Source: Salinigranum salinum | GTDB taxonomy: Archaea; Halobacteriota; Halobacteria; Halobacteriales; Haloferacaceae | Length of the DNA: 64,000 nt | Assembly (NCBI RefSeq): GCF_009176545.1 | Contig: NZ_VTOJ01000001.1 | Location: 930,001 to 994,000, forward strand | Direction of reading: 5' to 3' | In this document: positions 8,766 to 17,890 of the stretch, one piece after another | Layout: each line of letters opens with the position of its first letter | How positions within the stretch are numbered: the stretch's first letter is position 1 | Translations under genes and position numbers: made by a program | Notes under the pieces: model-generated | Databases searched by the model: none | What the model saw: only the letters and a program-made list of their open reading frames with translations | What the model was told of the DNA's origin: nothing

Positions 8766-8838
8766 GTGTCGACGCCGACACTGCTACCGTGCCGACGCAG
8801 ATACAGTATCGACGCCGACACCGTGTCGACGCTGACAC
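8766..8838. repeat. four tandem 16-bp operator-like repeats
   Basis: Units begin at 8766, 8789, 8806 and 8823. The best copies read GTGTCGACGCCGACAC and GTGTCGACGCTGACAC; the others differ by 1-4 bases. Spacing is 23, 17 and 17 bases. Each unit is itself an inverted repeat (GTGTCG...CGACAC). The array lies between the divergent MFS and UspA genes, about 50 bases beyond the MFS start. Confidence 0.7.
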
Positions 8839-8910
8839 CCTCGCGGTGATCTTCTCGCCGCACGAGAATGTCAACTAGTAATTATGTTGCTGCGGGTGTA
8901 CCGTTCGAAC

Positions 8911-9729
8911 ATGTACCGACTACTCGTTCCAGTCGACCGCGACATCGGGCGCGCCGTCCACCAGTCGCGGTACGTAAACCGACTCGCGGAGACCGTCGAG
9001 GACGTCGAGGCGACCGTCCTCTTCGTGGTGACGCCGGAGACGTTCGGCCGCGCGGAGGACGTCGAGTTCGAGGAGGTCGACGCCGCGGTGGAGGCGGCCG
9101 ACACCATCGAGGCGGCGGGGGTCGACGTCCGCCGGGTCGTCGACGACGGCGGGGCCGCCGAGCAGATCGTCCGCACCGCGGACGACCACGACGTCGACGA
9201 GATCGTCGTGGCCGGTCGCGACCGATCCGGCGTGGCGCGGGTGTTGCTGGGGAGCACCGTCAACGACGTCGTGGTCTCGACGGAGCGCCCGGTGACGGTC
9301 ACGGGCGAGCGCGTCGTCCTCGGCGAGGGTGTGCGACACCTGCTCGTCCCGGTCGACCGCGACGTCGACCGCGCGCTCCGCCAGACGGCGTACGTCTCGA
9401 GCCTCCACGAGGCCGGCGGCGACGTCGAGGCGACCGTGCTGTACGTGTTCCCGCACCAGGACTACGCGGGCGCTCCGTCGCACGTGTTCGCGGAGGTCCA
9501 GTCCGCGGTGGAGGCGGCCGACGACCTCGAAGCGAGCGGGATCCCCGTCGAACGGGTCGCGGTCGGTGGCGAGGTCGTGAGCACGATCCTCGACGCCGCC
9601 GAGGAACGCGACGTCGACGGCATCGTCATGGGTGGGCGGAAGCGTTCGGGCGTCCAGAAGGTGCTCCTCGGGAGCACCTCGCTGGACGCCGTGCTCTCGG
9701 CCCAGCGAGCGATCACGATCGCGGGCTGA
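8911..9729 (+). CDS. double-domain universal stress protein (UspA)
   Basis: A 272-residue soluble protein made of two tandem UspA domains (about 1-138 and 143-272). Each starts with LLVPVDRD and ends with the nucleotide-binding motif G-x-R-x-R-SG...LLGST (AGRDRSG and GGRKRSG), so both domains probably bind ATP. UspA proteins often sit beside transporters in haloarchaea; here the neighbours are an MFS protein and TrkH. ATG 8911 was chosen because it opens the standard MYRLLVPVDR strand. Confidence 0.9.
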   Translation: MYRLLVPVDRDIGRAVHQSRYVNRLAETVEDVEATVLFVVTPETFGRAEDVEFEEVDAAVEAADTIEAAGVDVRRVVDDGGAAEQIVRTADDHDVDEIVVAGRDRSGVARVLLGSTVNDVVVSTERPVTVTGERVVLGEGVRHLLVPVDRDVDRALRQTAYVSSLHEAGGDVEATVLYVFPHQDYAGAPSHVFAEVQSAVEAADDLEASGIPVERVAVGGEVVSTILDAAEERDVDGIVMGGRKRSGVQKVLLGSTSLDAVLSAQRAITIAG

Positions 9730-9840
9730 TAGCACACACTGTCGTCGCCGTCGTCCCGACGATCTGATATCCGACCGCCGGCCGGTCGCGTGGTCGAACG
9801 AAACGTTTTCACGGCGACCGAACCGACACACGGCGCACGA

Positions 9841-11385
9841 ATGGATGCCGAACTCGGTGGGTACGTCGACGTCCGGGCGAGTCTGCGTGTCGTCGGCTCC
9901 GTTCTCACGCGCATCGCCCTCGCCCCGTTGCTGCCCGCCGTCGTCGCGCTGTACTACGGCGAGAGCCCGCTCCCGTTCCTCGCGATGGCCGTCGTCGCGT
10001 TCGGGCTCGGCGTCGGCCTCGAACGACTCCACCCGCAGACGGAGATCGGTCACCGCGAGACGTTCCTCGTCGTCAGCCTCACGTGGCTCGTCGTCCCGAT
10101 CGTCGGGACGATCCCGTACCTGGTCGCCGGCCAGGGGACCGTCGCCGACCCGGTGAACGCGCTGTTCGAGTCGATGTCCGGCTTCACCACGACGGGCGCG
10201 ACCGTGCTCGGGGAGATCTCCTTCGAGCGACACACCCGGTCGATCCTCCTCTGGCGGCAGTTCACCCAGTGGTTCGGGGGGATGGGACTGCTCGTGCTCA
10301 TGATCGCGGTGCTCCCCGAACTCTCCGTCGGCGGTGCCCAGCTGATGAACGAGGAGTCGCCCGGACTCTCGATCGAGAAGCTGACGCCGCGCATCCGGGA
10401 GTCGGCGGCGGTGCTCTGGAAGATCTACCTCGGGTTCACCGTCGCCGCCGCGGCGGTCTACTACGGGCTCCACCTAGCTGGTGTGGCACCGAACATGGGC
10501 GTCTACAACGCGGTCGCTCACGCGCTGACGACGCTCCCCACGGGTGGGTTCTCGCCCGAGGCCCGCAGCGCCGAGGCGTTCTCGCCGGCGGTCCAGTGGG
10601 CCATCATGCTGTTCATGATCGTCGCCGGGACGAACTTCGCGCTCTACTGGTACGCGCTCCGGGGCGATCCGGGCCGGTTCCTCCGGAACAAGGAGTTCCG
10701 GGCGTACCTCGGCGCGATGGGCGTCGTGGGTGTCCTGCTCGGCGGACTACTGTTCGCCGGTGTCGGCCTCGGGACGGTGCCGTCGAACGTCGGGACGATC
10801 CCGGGCAACGCCGAGCGGGCCCTCCGTCACGGGCTGTTCCAGTCGATCGCCATCGTCACCACCACCGGGTACGCGAGCATGGACTTCAACACGTGGGACC
10901 AGTCGACGCAGGTCGTGCTCATGCTCGCGATGTTCCTCGGCGGGTCGGCCGGCTCCGCCGCCGGGTCGGTCAAGATCGTCCGGTGGTACGTCATCCAGCG
11001 GACGATGTCCCGGGAGCTGTTCACGACGATCCACCCCGAGGCCGTCAGACCGGTGCGGCTCTCCGACGCACCGCTCGACGAGGAGACGGTCAGGGGCGTG
11101 CTCGTCTTCGTCATGGTCTTTCTGGCGCTGTTCGCCGTCTCCACGGTTCTGCTCTTCCTCGACGGGCTCCGGACGGGACTGGAGCTGTCGGCGATCGAGG
11201 CGATGAGCGTCGCCATCGCCACGCTCGGCAACGTCGGACCCGGATTCGGTCTCGCCGGACCGATGAACAGTTTCCTCCCCTTCTCCGACGCGGCGAAGCT
11301 CTACATGGTAGTGCTCATGTGGATCGGTCGACTGGAGGTGCTGTCAGTCCTCCTGATCTTCACGCCGGCGTTCTGGCGGCAGTGA
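9841..11385 (+). CDS. trkH: TrkH-family potassium uptake protein
   Basis: A 514-residue membrane protein of the Trk/Ktr superfamily. Four selectivity-filter loops are visible: SGFTTTGATV, TLPTGGFS, TTTGYASMDF and TLGNVGPGFG. They line a K+ pore, with the first, third and fourth keeping the central glycine after Thr. It acts in the cytoplasmic membrane in K+ uptake, important in a salt-in organism. No trkA gating subunit lies next to it; the upstream UspA protein may be a cytoplasmic ATP-binding partner, as is often seen in haloarchaea. ATG 9841 gives MDAELGGYVDVR. Confidence 0.92.
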   Translation: MDAELGGYVDVRASLRVVGSVLTRIALAPLLPAVVALYYGESPLPFLAMAVVAFGLGVGLERLHPQTEIGHRETFLVVSLTWLVVPIVGTIPYLVAGQGTVADPVNALFESMSGFTTTGATVLGEISFERHTRSILLWRQFTQWFGGMGLLVLMIAVLPELSVGGAQLMNEESPGLSIEKLTPRIRESAAVLWKIYLGFTVAAAAVYYGLHLAGVAPNMGVYNAVAHALTTLPTGGFSPEARSAEAFSPAVQWAIMLFMIVAGTNFALYWYALRGDPGRFLRNKEFRAYLGAMGVVGVLLGGLLFAGVGLGTVPSNVGTIPGNAERALRHGLFQSIAIVTTTGYASMDFNTWDQSTQVVLMLAMFLGGSAGSAAGSVKIVRWYVIQRTMSRELFTTIHPEAVRPVRLSDAPLDEETVRGVLVFVMVFLALFAVSTVLLFLDGLRTGLELSAIEAMSVAIATLGNVGPGFGLAGPMNSFLPFSDAAKLYMVVLMWIGRLEVLSVLLIFTPAFWRQ

Positions 11386-11885
11386 CCGGCCGACGGGCTC
11401 GTCGACCCGACGGCCGCCACCTGCTCTCATCTGGCGACACAAATCGAGAAATTACTTTCGGAATTCTTTTCTCGCCCCGAGCACGCCGCCCGCCCGTGTC
11501 TCCAAACACGCCGCTCGGCGAGCGACGCCGGCGACGAACCGTACTCCTCGGTTCCGGACGCCGACCGAACGTCCGTCACGCCGAAGACCGACCCGTTACG
11601 GGACGGTCCCTGCAGAACGAGCGACCGTGTCGAAGGAGTGACCGCGTCGGCCGAACGCGGGACGGCGTCGATCGACGGTCGCCCGCTGGGTGTTCCGACG
11701 GCGTTCGACGCTCGCCCCGAGATCGGCCGTCGAAGCCGCGTCGTCGTGGACGGCGAGTTAGAACTACTTACTCATCGAACCGTCGAGTCCGTGTCCTCTC
11801 ACGGAGCGCGTGCAGTGCCGCGAGACTCCCGCCGGTCGCGGACGGGTTCGATCCACGTCCGAGCAGTGCGAGACGGTCACAAGAG
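11386..11885. other. gene-free stretch
   Basis: About 500 bases with no plausible gene. An AT-rich island lies at about 11436-11475. The open frames here are arginine-rich and unlike haloarchaeal proteins. Nothing else was recognised. Confidence 0.5.
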
Positions 11886-11895
11886 TTTATATAAG
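11886..11895 (+). promoter_or_regulatory. TATA box of the FAH-family gene
   Basis: TTTATATAAG is centred about 28 bases before the ATG at 11918, one of the best leaderless promoters in the window. Confidence 0.7.
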
Positions 11896-11917
11896 GGTGT
11901 TGCGAAGCGAAGACAGG

Positions 11918-12784
11918 ATGCGCTATCACCAGCTAGCGGTGGCGGGGGAACGTCGCCTCACCGCGACCGACGGTTCGCGGGCGTACGATCTGACGAGTGT
12001 CGACACCGACCTGCGGTCGTTCGGCGATCTGGCGCGTGCGGCGTCGCTGACGGGAGCCGCTATCGACGAGATCGCGGCCAGGCTCGTGGAGACCGCCGAG
12101 ACGATCGACCCCGAACACGTCGAACGCACGGCGACGGTCCCGGTCGACGCCTCCGAGGTGTGGGCCGCCGGCGTCACCTACAAGATCAGCGAGGAGGCGC
12201 GCGAGGCCGAGAGTTCGATGCCCGACATGTATCTGGACGTGTACGACGCCGAGCGACCGGAGATCTTCTTCAAGGCGACGCCGTCGCGGACGGTGGGACC
12301 GAACGAGTCGATCGGGGTCCGCGGCGACTCCGAGTGGGACGTCCCCGAGCCCGAACTCGGGATCGTCCTGCGGCGGGGTGAGATCGTCGGCTACACGATC
12401 GGCAACGACGTGAGCAGCCGGTCGATCGAGGGGCAGAACCCGCTGTACCTCCCGCAGGCGAAGGTGTACGACCGCTGCTGTAGCCTCGGACCGTGCGTGG
12501 TTCCGGCCGATGACGTCGACCCACACGACCTCGAGATGTCGATGCGGATCCACCGTGACGACGAGATCGTCTACGAGGGCAAGACGAACACAGGGACGAT
12601 GGTCCGCAGCTGCGAGGAACTCGTCTCGTACTTCACCCGTCACAACGCGGTTCCCGAACTCGCGGTGCTCCTCACCGGCACCTCGCTCGTCCCGGAGGAG
12701 TCGTTCGACCTCACCGTGGGGGACGTCGTGGAGATCGAGATCGAGGGGATCGGCACGCTCACCAACCCCGTCGTCGAGGTGTGA
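11918..12784 (+). CDS. FAH-family 2-keto-3-deoxy sugar acid dehydratase
   Basis: A 288-residue protein of the fumarylacetoacetate hydrolase fold. It most resembles the 2-keto-3-deoxy-xylonate/arabinonate dehydratases of archaeal pentose oxidation, which make 2-oxoglutarate semialdehyde. Supporting segments are VWAAGVTYKISEEAREAES, EIFFKATPSRTVGP and the metal ligands E134 and E136 in PEPELG, with an Asp in GNDVSSR (about 153). The fold also includes aromatic meta-pathway enzymes, so a role in ring-cleavage product metabolism is an alternative. The ATG is fixed by the TATA box 28 bases upstream. A convergent enolase-superfamily gene follows. Confidence 0.82.
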   Translation: MRYHQLAVAGERRLTATDGSRAYDLTSVDTDLRSFGDLARAASLTGAAIDEIAARLVETAETIDPEHVERTATVPVDASEVWAAGVTYKISEEAREAESSMPDMYLDVYDAERPEIFFKATPSRTVGPNESIGVRGDSEWDVPEPELGIVLRRGEIVGYTIGNDVSSRSIEGQNPLYLPQAKVYDRCCSLGPCVVPADDVDPHDLEMSMRIHRDDEIVYEGKTNTGTMVRSCEELVSYFTRHNAVPELAVLLTGTSLVPEESFDLTVGDVVEIEIEGIGTLTNPVVEV

Positions 12785-12891
12785 CCCCACGGCTCCGGTG
12801 TCCCCGTCTCGATTCGTCGATTCGACGCCAGTGATGGCCGTACTGGCCCGTGACTCACGCCGACGTCACGACCCCCGCCGGTGTCCGACGA

Positions 12892-14067
12892 CTACCGCCG
12901 ATCGCTCGCGCGTCTCTCCCAGCCCGTCTTGAAGAGGTTGATCGTGTCGACGTTGTCACCCGTGTACGCGTGTTCGCGGACGACGTCGTCGTCGAGTTCG
13001 ATCCCGAACCCCGGTCCGTCGGGGACGACGATCTCGCCGTCTTCGATCCGGATCGGCTCTGTCAGCAGGTCGTCGACCCAGTCGACGTCGTAGGTCTGGA
13101 ACACTTCCTGGATGAAGAAGTTCGGGGTGGCGGTGTCGACGTGTGCGTTGATCGCCGTCGCGACGGGCCCCTGGGGACTGTGGGGGGCGACGCTCACGTG
13201 GTCGGCCTCGGCGATGGCGGCGATCTTCTTCACCTCCGTGGGCCCACCGGTGTTCATGATGTCCGGCTGGACGACGTCGACGTCCGTGCGCGTGACGAGC
13301 TCGAAGAAGTCGTGTTTGGTCATGTGGCGCTCGCCGGTCGCGATGGGGATCGGCGATCGACGCGCGACCTCGGCCAGGCTGTTGATCGAGTCCGGCGGGC
13401 ACGGTTCCTCGAACCACGTGGGTCCGAACGCCGCGAGCTCGTCCGCGACGGTGAGCGCCTGACCGGCGGTGAAGCGGCCGTGACCCTCGATGAGCAGGTC
13501 GACGTCGGGACCGACGGCCTCGCGGACTGCCCGGACGACGTCGACCGCGTGGTTCAGCTCCCGTCTCGACATGCGCTGCCACGCGGCCCCGAAGGGGTCG
13601 AACTTCATCGCGTCGTAGCCGTCGTCGACGACCCGCTCGGCCGCCGCGGCGAAGCCCGCGGGCTCGCCGTCGGCGTCGGTGTACCACCCGTTCGCGTACG
13701 CGGGGATCCGGTCGCCGTGGACGCTCCCGCCGAGCAGCTCGTAGGCGGGTCTGTCGAGGAGCTTCCCCTTGATGTCCCAGCACGCCGTGTCGACCGCCGA
13801 ACAGACCGTGGTGTTGATCACGTTCTTGGAGTAGACCTCGTCGCGGTACATCTCGAGCCAGATCGCCTCCGTGTCGAACGGGTCCTTCCCGACGAAGTAC
13901 GACGACATCTCGTCGATCGCCGCGGCGACCGTGCGGGGTTTGCTGAGCGTCGTCGCCTCGGCGAGACCGCTGACGCCCGCGTCGGTCTCCAGCCGGACGA
14001 ACACCCAGGGCTTCCAGGGGTTCGCGACGAGATACGTTTCCACGTCGACGATACGCACGTCTGACAT
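12892..14067 (-). CDS. enolase-superfamily sugar acid dehydratase (mandelate racemase/galactonate dehydratase type)
   Basis: A 391-residue enolase-superfamily enzyme that should remove water from an aldonic or aldaric acid to give a 2-keto-3-deoxy acid. An N-terminal capping domain (about 1-115) precedes the barrel. Visible active-site residues are K155 (KFD), E194-G-H196, E220 (WFEEP), E246 (GERH), D269 (QPD) and H296 (APHSP). The first metal ligand is Glu where many members have Asp. The haloarchaeal xylonate dehydratase belongs to this superfamily, and the FAH-family gene next door would act on its product. ATG 14067-14065 starts MSDVRIVDVETY. Confidence 0.87.
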   Translation of the reverse strand: MSDVRIVDVETYLVANPWKPWVFVRLETDAGVSGLAEATTLSKPRTVAAAIDEMSSYFVGKDPFDTEAIWLEMYRDEVYSKNVINTTVCSAVDTACWDIKGKLLDRPAYELLGGSVHGDRIPAYANGWYTDADGEPAGFAAAAERVVDDGYDAMKFDPFGAAWQRMSRRELNHAVDVVRAVREAVGPDVDLLIEGHGRFTAGQALTVADELAAFGPTWFEEPCPPDSINSLAEVARRSPIPIATGERHMTKHDFFELVTRTDVDVVQPDIMNTGGPTEVKKIAAIAEADHVSVAPHSPQGPVATAINAHVDTATPNFFIQEVFQTYDVDWVDDLLTEPIRIEDGEIVVPDGPGFGIELDDDVVREHAYTGDNVDTINLFKTGWERRASDRR

Positions 14068-14843
14068 ACGACTCCCACGACCGAACGCGGTATTAAACCT
14101 GCGTACGTGACGACCACGACGCCCCGGTGTCTCTCGAGATCGGGATCGACGAGCGACACCCGTGGCTGGAAGTCTCCACGCTCTCACGGTCGACCGGTCG
14201 ACGTCTGCGGACCGCATGTTCACTATCGATGAACACACTCTTCCACCCGCGTTCAGCACTCTCGGGATTCGAGTGAGAGTGCTCGGCTCGAATCGGAGAA
14301 TTCCGACGTTCTCGGCCGTTTCCGGCCGTCGATCCGATTCGAGCGGGACGACGTCACGAATCGGGATTACACACGTACTGCTGTAATCTCTCTGTGTGGC
14401 GGTCACGTTTCGACACCACGCTGGCGTGTGACGATTCGACGGTTCGATCGCCGAACTGTCACGGCTTCAGTCTGTTCGGTATCGTTGCACGCGGTGTCAC
14501 CGTTCGTCGACACCGCCGTCGCCCGCCGTCCGTCGCGCGTTCCCGCCGCTGCAGTGTGTCCTTCGTCTCGAGAGCGGCCGCACCGATCCACGGCGTCCGA
14601 TCCGGACACGAACCCGACGGGACGTTCGGATCTTGGTGTCGACGGCTTCGACGGATCGTCCCACGACACGTGGTGTCATCTCTCTCGGACGTGCGACGAT
14701 GCCGAACGAAAGTGGCGATTCGTGCGGTCGACTGGGCAGTGCGTCGTGGTGCACGGTCGCGGCCGGTGATCGTCCGGTTCGTCTCCCACGCGTGTCGACA
14801 GCTTGACCCGAACAGTTATCGCCCGTCTCCGTGCATTGGATCC
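14068..14843. other. long gene-free gap between divergent genes
   Basis: About 775 bases separate the divergent dehydratase and metallo-beta-lactamase genes. No plausible coding frame is present. It contains the 20-bp inverted repeat described at 14367. The rest shows no clear feature. Confidence 0.5.
14367..14386. promoter_or_regulatory. TTACA-N10-TGTAA operator candidate, copy 1
   Basis: TTACACACGTACTGCTGTAA; flanking bases extend the arms to ATTACA/TGTAAT. It lies 300 bases upstream of the minus-strand dehydratase. It matches the copy at 47970 in 16 of 20 positions. Confidence 0.5.
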
Positions 14844-15818
14844 ATGGCCACGTTGCAGGAGTCGTTCGAACTGGCACCCGGGGTGCACCGACTCGAAACG
14901 GTCGAGGACGGCAAGATGCACGGCTACCACGTCGTCGAGGGACGATCCGGTCTCGCCGTCGTCGATCCGGGGTTCGCCACCGCACCGACGGACGTCTACG
15001 GCCCGTTTCTCGAGGAACAGGGCCGGGCGTGGGACGACGTGTCGATGGCGCTCGTCACCCACGTCGACCCCGACCACCACGGCGGCCTCCACGACCTGCG
15101 ATCGCACGCGGGGACCGTCGTCAGCGCGGCCCACGCGGCGGACGCGCCGCTGATGGAGTCGGGCGAGCGGATGATCGACGAACGGCACTCGATGTTCGCC
15201 GCCGACCACGGCATCCGCTACGACGAGGAGGTGTACGACTGGCTCCGGGGGATGCTCGGTCCCGACGAACCGATCGACCTCCGCTTCACCGGCGGCGAGG
15301 AGCTCCGCCTCGCGGACCGCACGATGCGGACGCTCCACACGCCCGGGCACACCGCGGGCCACCTGATGCTATACGACCCGACCCACGACGTCGTGCTCGG
15401 CGGCGACGGCTTCTTCGGCCGGGGACTGTTCGACGTCGACGGCGAGTACCTCCAGCCGCCGCCGTACTACCTGTACCCGGCGTACGAACAGTCGATCCGA
15501 TACGTCGAGGCGCTCGATCCCGACGTGCTGTCGTTCACCCACTACGACGTGTTGCGCGGCGACGAGATCGACGACTTCGTCGAGGAGTCGCTCGCGTTCG
15601 TCCGCGAGATCGAGACGCTCGCGCTCGACGTGCTCGACGACCACGGGACGATCACGCTCCGCGAGGCGATCGACGCGGTGGTCGACCGCCGCGGGAGCTT
15701 CGGGCTCGACGACGACCTCGCGTTCCCGCTGTCAGCGCATTACACCGACCACGCTCGCCGGGGCGACCTGGAGACGACGGCCGTCGACGGCGTCGTAGCG
15801 TGGCGACGCACCGACTGA
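14844..15818 (+). CDS. metallo-beta-lactamase-fold hydrolase
   Basis: A 324-residue MBL-fold protein. The metal motif reads H73-V-D-P-D77-H78-H-G-G: the second His of the usual HxHxDH is Asp75, as in a minority of the superfamily. A later HTPGHTAGHLMLY and GGDGFFG supply further metal ligands. A helical C-terminal domain of about 100 residues follows, as in glyoxalase-II-like or lactonase/thioesterase-like MBL proteins. A sugar-acid lactonase role would fit the neighbours but is inference. ATG 14844 gives MATLQESFELAPGVHRL; the upstream open frame is basic and rejected. Confidence 0.8.
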   Translation: MATLQESFELAPGVHRLETVEDGKMHGYHVVEGRSGLAVVDPGFATAPTDVYGPFLEEQGRAWDDVSMALVTHVDPDHHGGLHDLRSHAGTVVSAAHAADAPLMESGERMIDERHSMFAADHGIRYDEEVYDWLRGMLGPDEPIDLRFTGGEELRLADRTMRTLHTPGHTAGHLMLYDPTHDVVLGGDGFFGRGLFDVDGEYLQPPPYYLYPAYEQSIRYVEALDPDVLSFTHYDVLRGDEIDDFVEESLAFVREIETLALDVLDDHGTITLREAIDAVVDRRGSFGLDDDLAFPLSAHYTDHARRGDLETTAVDGVVAWRRTD

Positions 15819-15821
15819 GGA

Positions 15822-16967
15822 TCAGAACGCGAAGTCCGTCCGGTAGCGGTCGAGCGTGTCGCGGTCGAGCGTCACGCCCAGGCCGGGCTCCTCGGGGACC
15901 TGCACCGTCCCGTCCTCGACGGGGAAGTCCTCCACGGTGACGTCCCAGCGGAGCGGCGAGTCCTCCACGCAGTACTCCAGCAGGGGCGCGTTGCGGTTCG
16001 CCGCGATGAGGTGGAGGTTCGCCGCGATGATGAGGTTCGTGCTGTAGCCGTGCGGGTAGAGGGGGATCCCGCGCTCGGCGGCCAGTGTGGCGATCTTCTC
16101 CATGTGGGTGATCCCGCCCGAGCGGGCGACGTCGGGCTGGACGCCGTCGACCTCGCCGCGGTCGACGAAGTCGCGGAAGCCGTACACCGTGTACTCCTCC
16201 TCGCCGCCGACCACCCGCGTCTCGCACGCGCGGCTGAACCGGCGGTAGCCGTCGACGTTGTCGGCGAAGACGGGCTCCTCGATCCAGAAGATGTCGTGGG
16301 CCTCGTCGACGGCGTTCGTCGTGCGGATGCCACCCTTCACGTCGTCCTGCCAGATCATCCCTGCGTCGACCATGATGTCGAACTCGGGACCGAGTTCCTC
16401 GCGCGCCGCGCCCACGAGGGCGACGTCGTCCGCTCGACGCCGCCCGAACCCACCCCAGCCGAACTTGATCGCGGTGAAGCCGTCGTCGAGGGCGTCGCGT
16501 GCCTCCCGGCGCATGTGTTCGGTGTTCGTGGGGTCGGCGGGGAAGAGCGTCGACGCGTACGCCCGCACCTCGTCGCGGTGTTTGCCACCGAGGAGCTGGT
16601 ACACCGGCCGGCCCGTCGCCTTGCCCATGACGTCCCACAGCGCCATGTCGATCCCGCTCATGGCGTTGATCGCCGCCCCCTTCCGGCCGTAGAAGTACGA
16701 CGCCTCGTACATATCGTTCCAGATGGCCTCGACGTCGAACGGGTCGCGCCCGAGTACCACGTGTTTCAGCCCCTTGCTCTTGTCGTGGGAGACCGGCGCG
16801 TTCACCACGGCGTTCATCACGGCGGGCGAGGAGTCGGCCTCGCCGACGCCCGTGATCCCCTCGTCGGTCTCGATCTCGATGACGCAGGCGTCCTGGGAGC
16901 CGTCGGCCTTCTCGCCCTCGACCTCGTCGAGCGAGAGCGTGTGGACGTGGATCGCGGTGACTTCCAT
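15822..16967 (-). CDS. enolase-superfamily dehydratase/racemase
   Basis: A 381-residue enolase-superfamily enzyme, second of three in this window. Active-site residues are K168 (KFGWGG), D201 (VDAGMIW), E230 (WIEEP), E256 (GGEEEYT), D279 (QPDVARSGG) and H306 (YPHGYST), a complete metal-binding and acid-base set. The motif differs from the copy at 12892, so a different acid sugar or stereochemistry is expected. It ends 3 bases from the end of the convergent MBL gene. The ATG at 16967 (MEVTAIHVHTLS) was preferred over the longer frame. Confidence 0.85.
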   Translation of the reverse strand: MEVTAIHVHTLSLDEVEGEKADGSQDACVIEIETDEGITGVGEADSSPAVMNAVVNAPVSHDKSKGLKHVVLGRDPFDVEAIWNDMYEASYFYGRKGAAINAMSGIDMALWDVMGKATGRPVYQLLGGKHRDEVRAYASTLFPADPTNTEHMRREARDALDDGFTAIKFGWGGFGRRRADDVALVGAAREELGPEFDIMVDAGMIWQDDVKGGIRTTNAVDEAHDIFWIEEPVFADNVDGYRRFSRACETRVVGGEEEYTVYGFRDFVDRGEVDGVQPDVARSGGITHMEKIATLAAERGIPLYPHGYSTNLIIAANLHLIAANRNAPLLEYCVEDSPLRWDVTVEDFPVEDGTVQVPEEPGLGVTLDRDTLDRYRTDFAF

Positions 16968-17083
16968 GGCCGGTGCACACCCCCGGCCCACATTACCCTT
17001 CGGGTGCCGGTCGGGGGCGCTTGCCAGCCACCCCCGCGCCGCGCCCGCCGAACAGTTAAGCCGCCTGCCCGACAGGAGCGTGT

Positions 17084-17692
17084 ATGACGATGCAGCGCAG
17101 GACGGTCCTCGCGTCGGTCGGGCTGGCGGTGGCGGGCACCGCCGGCTGTCTCGGCGGATCCGCGTTCGCCTCCGGCCCCACCGCGTCCGACGTCGACCGG
17201 ACGGTGGGCGACGTCGCGACCGCCGCAGGGCTCCGCGTCGCCGTCACGGACGTCCGGACCGCGGCCCGGGTCGGCCGCGTCTACGACTGTCCTTGTGGGG
17301 AACCGGTCGAGAAAGCGACCGTCGCCGGTGACGGCGAGACGGTCGTCCTCACCCGGCTCGCGGTCGAGAACGCGGCCGACGCCCCTCGTGAATTCCCGGC
17401 CCGCGCCGTCGACGGCCCGGGCGACGTCACCCTGTTCGCACGCGGGGACGCACTCCCCATCGCCCGGCTCGGCACCTCGTACGCCCACCCGCCGCTGTCG
17501 TTCCGTCACGACGGCGACGACCTGCCCAGCTACCGACAGGCGATGAAGGACGCGGGCGCGTTCCCGGACGCGGCACCGGCAGGCACCCGCGCGGCCGGGT
17601 GGCTCTGCAACGTCGCCCCCGACTTCGATCCCGCGGCGACCGTCGTCGAGGTGGTCGTCGGGGAGGCCACGATCCGGTGGCGACTCGGCTGA
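17084..17692 (+). CDS. predicted Tat lipoprotein of unknown function
   Basis: A 202-residue exported protein. The N-terminus has a twin-arginine signal (MQRRTVLASVG) and a lipobox AGC near residue 21, so it is probably anchored outside the membrane. A CPCG pair near residue 69 could bind metal or form a disulfide. The rest looks like a beta-sandwich with VLTRLAVENAADAPREFPA, similar to DUF4352-type domains. A TTAAG box at about 17055 lies 28 bases before the ATG. It is similar in layout to the lipoprotein at 61281. Confidence 0.72.
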   Translation: MTMQRRTVLASVGLAVAGTAGCLGGSAFASGPTASDVDRTVGDVATAAGLRVAVTDVRTAARVGRVYDCPCGEPVEKATVAGDGETVVLTRLAVENAADAPREFPARAVDGPGDVTLFARGDALPIARLGTSYAHPPLSFRHDGDDLPSYRQAMKDAGAFPDAAPAGTRAAGWLCNVAPDFDPAATVVEVVVGEATIRWRLG

Positions 17693-17749
17693 CCCGCCAG
17701 TCGGGGGGACACAACGCTTTTGCCGAGTCCTCGCGTGGGTCGGTCCATC

Positions 17750-17890
17750 ATGGTACGCTCCTCACGGATTCGGGAAGTCGCCGGTCTGATCCAGTACGCG
17801 CCCGTCAATGCGGCTGCGGACGCGGAACGCCTCGACGCGCCCTGCGGCGTCGAGACCGACACCGGAGGCGTCGACGATGGCGAGTACTGA
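17750..17890 (+). CDS. 46-residue small protein overlapping the sugar kinase start
   Basis: A short frame encoding 46 residues (MVRSSRIREVAGLIQYAPVN, then a proline/cysteine turn and an acidic tail ending DDGEY). Its last 14 bases overlap the start of the PfkB kinase in another frame, a spacing that suggests translational coupling. The charge switch from a basic helix to an acidic tail looks more like a haloarchaeal protein than chance. I do not recognise a family. It could be a leader peptide or a real small protein. Confidence 0.45.
   Translation: MVRSSRIREVAGLIQYAPVNAAADAERLDAPCGVETDTGGVDDGEY

Noticed and set aside
8766..8838. Short CRISPR array
   Set aside because: Units are only 16 bp and separated by 1-7 bases, so there are no spacers; better explained as operator repeats.
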